DNA of 64,000 nucleotides from Arthrobacter crusticola (GTDB lineage: Bacteria > Actinomycetota > Actinomycetes > Actinomycetales > Micrococcaceae): assembly GCF_004357995.1 (NCBI RefSeq), contig NZ_SMTK01000002.1, forward strand, positions 124,001-188,000, given 5' to 3'. The notes under the pieces are model-generated. The model was not told the origin of the DNA. It ran no database searches and saw only the letters and a program-made list of their open reading frames with translations. This document shows positions 60,048-64,000 of this stretch, piece after piece. The stretch's first letter is position 1. The number at the start of each line of letters is the position of its first letter. A program made the position numbers and the translations under genes.

Positions 60048-60928
60048 CACCTAACCCTGCCCGCTGGCCCTGTCGGGTGCGAGTACGCCTGCGGCCGCTG
60101 CGCTCCCGGAACGGCGGGTTCCGTGCCCAGCCGTCCCCGGGTCGCGGTGATCACGATCACACCGACGACGGCGGACACCAGGAGATGGACCGGTCCAAAG
60201 TTCTCGCCCGGAAAGAGCAAGGGAAGCATTCCGTCTCCCGGCCACTCCCGCACCGCCACGGCGTTCCCCGCAGCATGGAAAAGCCCCACAAGGAGCAGGC
60301 TCGAGGTGCGGTTGTAGAGCCAGCCCGTCACCGCCCGAAAGGGGATGGCGAGCAGGGTGAGCACCAGCAGCAGGACGATCGTGGCCGCGAACGACCCTCC
60401 CGCCACGAGTGCGGCATGCTGCAGTGCAAAGAGGGGTGCTGTCAGGAGAACAGCACGGAGTGCGCCGTGCCGCTGCTGCAGCCGCGCCTGCACAAAGCCG
60501 GTCCACGCCACCTCCTCCCAGAGGTTGCTGATGATCAGGCCGAGCACTGTCTGCAGCACCAGGCCCAGCAGCAGGGCCATGGGAAGGGCCGGCCCGGAGG
60601 CGTCGGGCGGGCCTGCAAGGATGAGCGCGAGAAGAACAGCTCCCAGTGGCACAGCGATGACGACGAAGACGTACCACCACGGGTTTCGCCGCCAGGTGAG
60701 GATGCGGTCCCGGAGCGCTCGAAGTCCTGCGCGCCCGTCGCACAGCCAGGTGAGGACAAGCGCGGGCAGCAGGAGTCCGATGAGGTTGCTCGCCGTGACA
60801 AAGAGAGGCACGGACAGCTCGACCCCCTGCGCTTCGACGATGCGCGGAAGGAAGGCAAGCAGCTGGCCCACGGTGAAGAACCATACGAGCAGTGCGGCGA
60901 TGGGATGGCGTCGAATCTTCTCGGTCAT
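60047..60928 (-). CDS. CPBP-family intramembrane metalloprotease (CAAX protease-like)
   Basis: 293 residues from ATG 60928, with GGAG upstream. About eight hydrophobic helices. Active-site motifs are N-L-W-E-E-V-A-W-T-G-F-V-Q (paired Glu), F-A-L-Q-H-A and F-H-A-A-G-N-A (His). Such proteins cleave membrane peptides, often in peptide maturation or immunity, though targets are rarely known. Coupled to the NmrA-like gene. Confidence 0.9.
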   Translation of the reverse strand: MTEKIRRHPIAALLVWFFTVGQLLAFLPRIVEAQGVELSVPLFVTASNLIGLLLPALVLTWLCDGRAGLRALRDRILTWRRNPWWYVFVVIAVPLGAVLLALILAGPPDASGPALPMALLLGLVLQTVLGLIISNLWEEVAWTGFVQARLQQRHGALRAVLLTAPLFALQHAALVAGGSFAATIVLLLVLTLLAIPFRAVTGWLYNRTSSLLLVGLFHAAGNAVAVREWPGDGMLPLLFPGENFGPVHLLVSAVVGVIVITATRGRLGTEPAVPGAQRPQAYSHPTGPAGRVR

Positions 60929-61469
60929 AACGGCACTCCACTCAAGTGCGGTGCAGGCAGCGCCACTTTGCAGGAGGCCCCAGCCGTAGTGTGCCTGCCC
61001 ACCGGCGAACCATGGCATCAAGAGTACTTTCGCGGCCTGGGCCCGGAAAATGGTTTGCCCACCTTCTTCCCGGGCTGCTCCACCCTTGACTTCGCCGCCG
61101 GGGCGCCTCCGCCGGGCCGCAGTGACTCTTGACCGGTCCGGGTATCGGGTTTATAGTTACTGTAAGCAACGAATTGAACCCCGGGCCCGACCGAGCACGC
61201 CGGCCGCCGGTGTTCTCGAAGCGCGCGGCGGAAAGCGCCATGACAGCGTCGCGCCGGATGGGCCGGACATCGAGGTGTGCAACCCTTCCGGTTCCGTTGG
61301 CTTCATCGGGCTGCCTCATCCATCCATGACCTCGGCTACGAATCACCCCAAGCCCCGGACCTTCAGCTTCAGGAACTGACGCTGCAGGTACCCGGAGCTG
61401 CACGATCCCTCGACGGGCAACGACGACCGCCAGCCATCACCGACCCCTGTCGGCAACACCGGAAGCACA
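60929..61469 (+). promoter_or_regulatory. Divergent region and long leader of the DHA2-type exporter
   Basis: 541 bp with no recognised gene. TTGACC (61129-61134), 17-bp spacer, TATAGT (61152-61157) is the best sigma-70-like promoter in the window. The inverted repeat TTACTGTAA (61157-61165) touches its -10 box and start region. The predicted leader is about 300 nt. It contains two overlapping short frames: ATG 61240-TGA 61329 (29 codons; GGAAAG before it) and ATG 61326-TGA 61379 (17 codons), which could be a translational attenuator. Confidence 0.6.
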
Positions 61470-63110
61470 ATGGCACACTCAACGGCACGTTCAGCGACAC
61501 CTTCACAGACACATCCAACAGCCAGCACGGGAGAAGAACCTCCAACGGTCGAGCCCGCACCCGCCCAGCCGCCCTCGATGTCGCACGCGCAGATCCTGCA
61601 GGCCCTCACCGGACTGCTCGCGGCACTGTTCACGGCGATCCTCAGCAGCACCATCGTTGCCAACGCCCTGCCCACGATCATGGCCGACCTCAACGGCTCC
61701 CAGACCGACTTCGCCTGGGTCATCACCGCAGCGCTCCTGGCCAATGCCGCCACCACCCCCATCTGGGGAAAGTTCGCCGACCTGTTCGACAAGAAGTTCA
61801 TGGTGCAGCTCAGCATCGTCATCTTCGTCGCGGGCTCGGTGCTGGCGGGCCTCGCCTCCACCATTCCGGTGCTCCTGACGGCCCGCGTGATCCAGGGCAT
61901 CGCCATGGGCGGCCTTACGGCACTGGCGATGGCCGTCATCGGCACCATCATCCCGCCGCGCGACCGCGGCCGGTACTCGGGCTACCTCGGCGGTGTCATG
62001 GCCGTCGCCACGGCCGGCGGACCGCTGCTCGGCGGCTTCATCGTCGACTCGCCGCTGGGTTGGCGCTGGACCTTCTTCGTCTGCGTCCCGCTTGCCGTCG
62101 TCGCCCTGATCCTGCTGCAGTTCACCCTCAAGCTTCCCCACATCCGCCGCAAGGTCAGCATCGACTGGATCGGCTCGATCCTCCTCACCGCGGGAGTGAG
62201 CCTCGCGCTGATCTGGGTGTCCTTCGCCGGCAAGGACGGATACTACGGTTGGTTCTCCTGGGAGAGCGCCGCGATGGTCGGCGGCAGCGTCGTCCTGCTC
62301 GGGCTCCTGCTGCTCGTCGAGACCCGGGTGGTCGAGCCCATCATCCCGCTGAAAATCATCTCCGAGCGCACGACGGCGCTTGCCATTCTCGCCTCCATCG
62401 CGGTCGGAATCGCGCTCTTCGCGTCCTCCACCTACCTCGGCCAGTACTACCAGGTGGCACGCGGCGCAACGCCCACCGAAGCCGGCCTGCTCACCCTGCC
62501 CATGATCGCCGGCAACCTCATCGGCTCTGTCGGTGCGGGACAGCTCGTGTCCCGGTTCGGCAAGTGGAAGCGGTTCCTGATCCTTGGCGCCGTCTTCCTC
62601 ATCGCCGGGCTGGGCCTCTCCGGAACCATCGACCACCTCACCGACCTCCGGCTCGTTGGCGTCTACACCTTCCTTTTCGGCATGGGCCTTGGCCTGATGC
62701 TCCAGAACCTCGTCCTGGCCGTGCAGAACACCGTGGCACTGAAGAATGTCGGCTCGGCCAGCGCCTCCGTCGCTTTCTTCCGCTCCATCGGCGGCGCGGC
62801 CGGGGTCGCTGTGCTCGGCGCCATCCTGGGCACGCAGGTCACCAACCGGACCACCGAGGGCCTTGCGGCGGCGGGAGTGCCCGCCGACCCCTCCGGTGCG
62901 GCCGGCGGAAGCCTCGACCTCGTCAATCTGCCGGAGCCGGTCGCCGACATCATCCGCGCCGCCTACGGTGACAGCACCGCGCTGATCTTCCTGATCACGG
63001 CCGGCTTCGCAGTCCTCGCCCTCGTATGCGTGCTCTTCATTAAGGAACGGCCGCTGCGGCGCACCGTCGACATGGAGCCGGCCCGGGAATCGGTGGACCT
63101 GGAGGCATAG
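61470..63110 (+). CDS. DHA2-family (EmrB/QacA-type) MFS drug transporter
   Basis: 546 residues with a hydrophilic 36-residue N-terminus and about 14 hydrophobic helices. Helix 1 motif is L-S-S-T-I-V-A-N-A-L-P-T-I-M, the A-loop is G-K-F-A-D-L-F-D-K-K and motif C is G-G-P-L-L-G-G-F. It uses the proton gradient to export drugs or toxic metabolites. An alternative internal start (M-S-H-A-Q) would remove the polar tail. It stands alone, behind a near-consensus promoter and a 300-nt leader; no regulator gene is adjacent. Confidence 0.93.
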   Translation: MAHSTARSATPSQTHPTASTGEEPPTVEPAPAQPPSMSHAQILQALTGLLAALFTAILSSTIVANALPTIMADLNGSQTDFAWVITAALLANAATTPIWGKFADLFDKKFMVQLSIVIFVAGSVLAGLASTIPVLLTARVIQGIAMGGLTALAMAVIGTIIPPRDRGRYSGYLGGVMAVATAGGPLLGGFIVDSPLGWRWTFFVCVPLAVVALILLQFTLKLPHIRRKVSIDWIGSILLTAGVSLALIWVSFAGKDGYYGWFSWESAAMVGGSVVLLGLLLLVETRVVEPIIPLKIISERTTALAILASIAVGIALFASSTYLGQYYQVARGATPTEAGLLTLPMIAGNLIGSVGAGQLVSRFGKWKRFLILGAVFLIAGLGLSGTIDHLTDLRLVGVYTFLFGMGLGLMLQNLVLAVQNTVALKNVGSASASVAFFRSIGGAAGVAVLGAILGTQVTNRTTEGLAAAGVPADPSGAAGGSLDLVNLPEPVADIIRAAYGDSTALIFLITAGFAVLALVCVLFIKERPLRRTVDMEPARESVDLEA

Positions 63111-63149
63111 GACAAACCCGGGCGTCCGGGCCCGGTGTCTGGGTGCGGG

Positions 63150-63491
63150 TCAGGGGGAGAACCACAGGAGCCCCGCGTCGATTACCCGGCGCGTCAATCC
63201 GTCCGCCTCCGCCCGCTCCGCGGCCAGGCGCCCAGCCAGTTGGGCAAAGGCCGAAGCGGGACACGCGGCGGCGACGGCGGACCACAGCTCCGCGACGGTG
63301 TCGCATCGGGTGACGGCCCCGGTGGCGCCCCGGAGCTGCCAGGAGTCGCCGGCGACCTGCACTCGAGGAACCCCCGGCAGCCCGGCGCAGAGGGCGTTGA
63401 CGGCCGAGGCGACCAGGAGGTGCTGACGCAGGGTCCGCCCCGGTCCTATCGTCTCGTCGGCGGCGACGGTCCGGCCGCACGCTCCACACAT
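63150..63491 (-). CDS. Small hypothetical protein with N-terminal Cys pair
   Basis: 113 residues. It begins M-C-G-A-C-G-R-T-V, a C-x-x-C that could bind zinc, with two further Cys at about residues 35 and 63. The rest is Ala-rich and helical and ends L-L-W-F-S-P. It lies convergent to the exporter gene and 24 bp after the SDR gene on the same strand, so may be co-transcribed with it. I do not recognise a family. Confidence 0.7.
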   Translation of the reverse strand: MCGACGRTVAADETIGPGRTLRQHLLVASAVNALCAGLPGVPRVQVAGDSWQLRGATGAVTRCDTVAELWSAVAAACPASAFAQLAGRLAAERAEADGLTRRVIDAGLLWFSP

Positions 63492-63514
63492 GAATCAGCC
63501 CTCTCCAGGAAGCG

Positions 63515-64000
63515 TCACGGCATGACGTCGCCCGAGTTAGGCCCGAGGGTCTGCCCCACGAAGAGGTTCCCGCCCGGGTCGCTCGCCAGCAGCAGCGCCG
63601 TGGGCGCCACCTCCTCCGGCGTCCCGAACCGGCCCAGCGGCAGCTCTTTCCGCTTGGCGGCCTTCCACTCCTCCGAAATGCCGTCGACCAGCGGCGTCTC
63701 GATGGGACCGGGCGCGATGCAGTTCACCAGCACGTTGTCCCCGGAGACCTCAAGGGCAAGGGACTTGGTCATGCCGATTACGCCGGCCTTCGCGGCACTG
63801 TAGTGGCTAAGCCCGGTCCCTCCTTTGATGCCCAGCTGCGAGGCGATATTGATGATGCGCCCCCACTTCCGCTCCCGCATCTCCGCCACCACTTCCCGGC
63901 AGCACAGAAAGACGCCCGTCAGGTCGACGGCGAGGGTCTCGTTCCACTGGTCGAGGCCCATGTCCTGCAGCGGCGATTCGGTGAGCAGCCCGGCGCTGTT
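63515..64000 (-). CDS. SDR-family oxidoreductase (5' end outside window)
   Basis: Partial, 161 codons visible. The catalytic triad is present: Ser in I-N-I-A-S-Q-L-G, Tyr and Lys in S-H-Y-S-A-A-K-A-G. The N-S-A-G segment of the cofactor-binding region is at the edge of the window, and N-C-I-A-P-G-P-I-E-T-P follows the active site. The C-terminus G-G-N-L-F-V-G-Q-T-L-G-P-N-S-G-D-V is typical of FabG-like dehydrogenases. It reduces or oxidises an unknown alcohol/ketone with NAD(P)(H). The glycine-rich nucleotide motif lies outside. Confidence 0.93.
   Translation of the reverse strand, partial: NSAGLLTESPLQDMGLDQWNETLAVDLTGVFLCCREVVAEMRERKWGRIINIASQLGIKGGTGLSHYSAAKAGVIGMTKSLALEVSGDNVLVNCIAPGPIETPLVDGISEEWKAAKRKELPLGRFGTPEEVAPTALLLASDPGGNLFVGQTLGPNSGDVMP

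Noticed and set aside
61277-62971. 564-codon plus-strand frame
   Set aside because: Out-of-frame shadow of the DHA2 exporter; Arg/His/Pro-rich with no membrane pattern.
1-64000. Mobile elements, attachment sites or prophage
   Set aside because: No transposase, integrase, recombinase or phage structural gene could be recognised, and no tRNA-linked direct repeats were seen.

Overview
The window is about 64 kb of very GC-rich DNA with dense genes, short intergenic gaps and frequent 1-4 bp start/stop overlaps. Gene content points to an actinobacterium close to Arthrobacter (Micrococcaceae): a DUF222/HNH (13E12-type) gene under an actinobacterial LexA box, a DUF6457 protein, a sigma factor with DUF6596, many CUT1-type sugar ABC importers, and LLM-class flavin oxidoreductases. 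This placement is inferred from gene families. There is no rRNA, tRNA, CRISPR array, insertion sequence or prophage that I can recognise.

Left part (1-11 kb): a SNF2/SWIM helicase cut by the window edge, a CPA1 cation/proton antiporter, an MsnO8-type luciferase-like oxidoreductase, a cold-shock protein with a clear terminator, a large RecB-like nuclease/helicase fusion, a DUF3817 membrane protein, a 2-oxoglutarate-dependent oxygenase and a DUF1232 protein. From 12.6 to 20.6 kb lies a divergent catabolic or detoxification locus. On the minus strand it reads YtcJ-like amidohydrolase, YcaC-like hydrolase, DoxX, MFS transporter and LLM monooxygenase. On the plus strand it has an Old Yellow Enzyme-type reductase followed by a MarR regulator. 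The 575-bp divergent intergenic region carries a diverged duplication of about 57 bp.

Three sugar loci follow. (1) 23.1-32.2 kb is an amino-sugar type cluster: NagB, DeoR repressor, class II ketose-bisphosphate aldolase, PfkB kinase, ROK kinase and SIS isomerase/deaminase, divergent from a solute-binding protein and two permeases. It has no PTS genes, no deacetylase and no ATPase. (2) 38.3-44.8 kb holds a binding protein and two permeases, divergent from a LacI regulator and a GH2 glycosidase, with LacI-like operators in both promoter regions. (3) 48.0-56.0 kb is a tightly overlapping seven-gene operon: Tat/lipoprotein binding protein, two permeases, a UgpC-type ATPase, a glucosylglycerate hydrolase with the expected active-site residues, glycerate kinase and a ROK repressor. 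I read this as an import-and-catabolism system for glucosylglycerate or mannosylglycerate, and consider it the strongest candidate for an undescribed system here.

Between and after these lie a YCII/sigma pair, an FdhF/YdeP molybdopterin enzyme, an aldose epimerase, an XRE-TPR regulator, a coupled GNAT/AhpD-like pair, a class I glutamine amidotransferase, the SOS-controlled DUF222/HNH gene with an internal 15-bp minisatellite, an ArsR/AHSA1 pair under a perfect 18-bp palindrome, an NmrA/CPBP pair, a DHA2-type drug exporter behind a near-consensus promoter, a zinc-ribbon protein of unknown function, and an SDR dehydrogenase running off the right edge.
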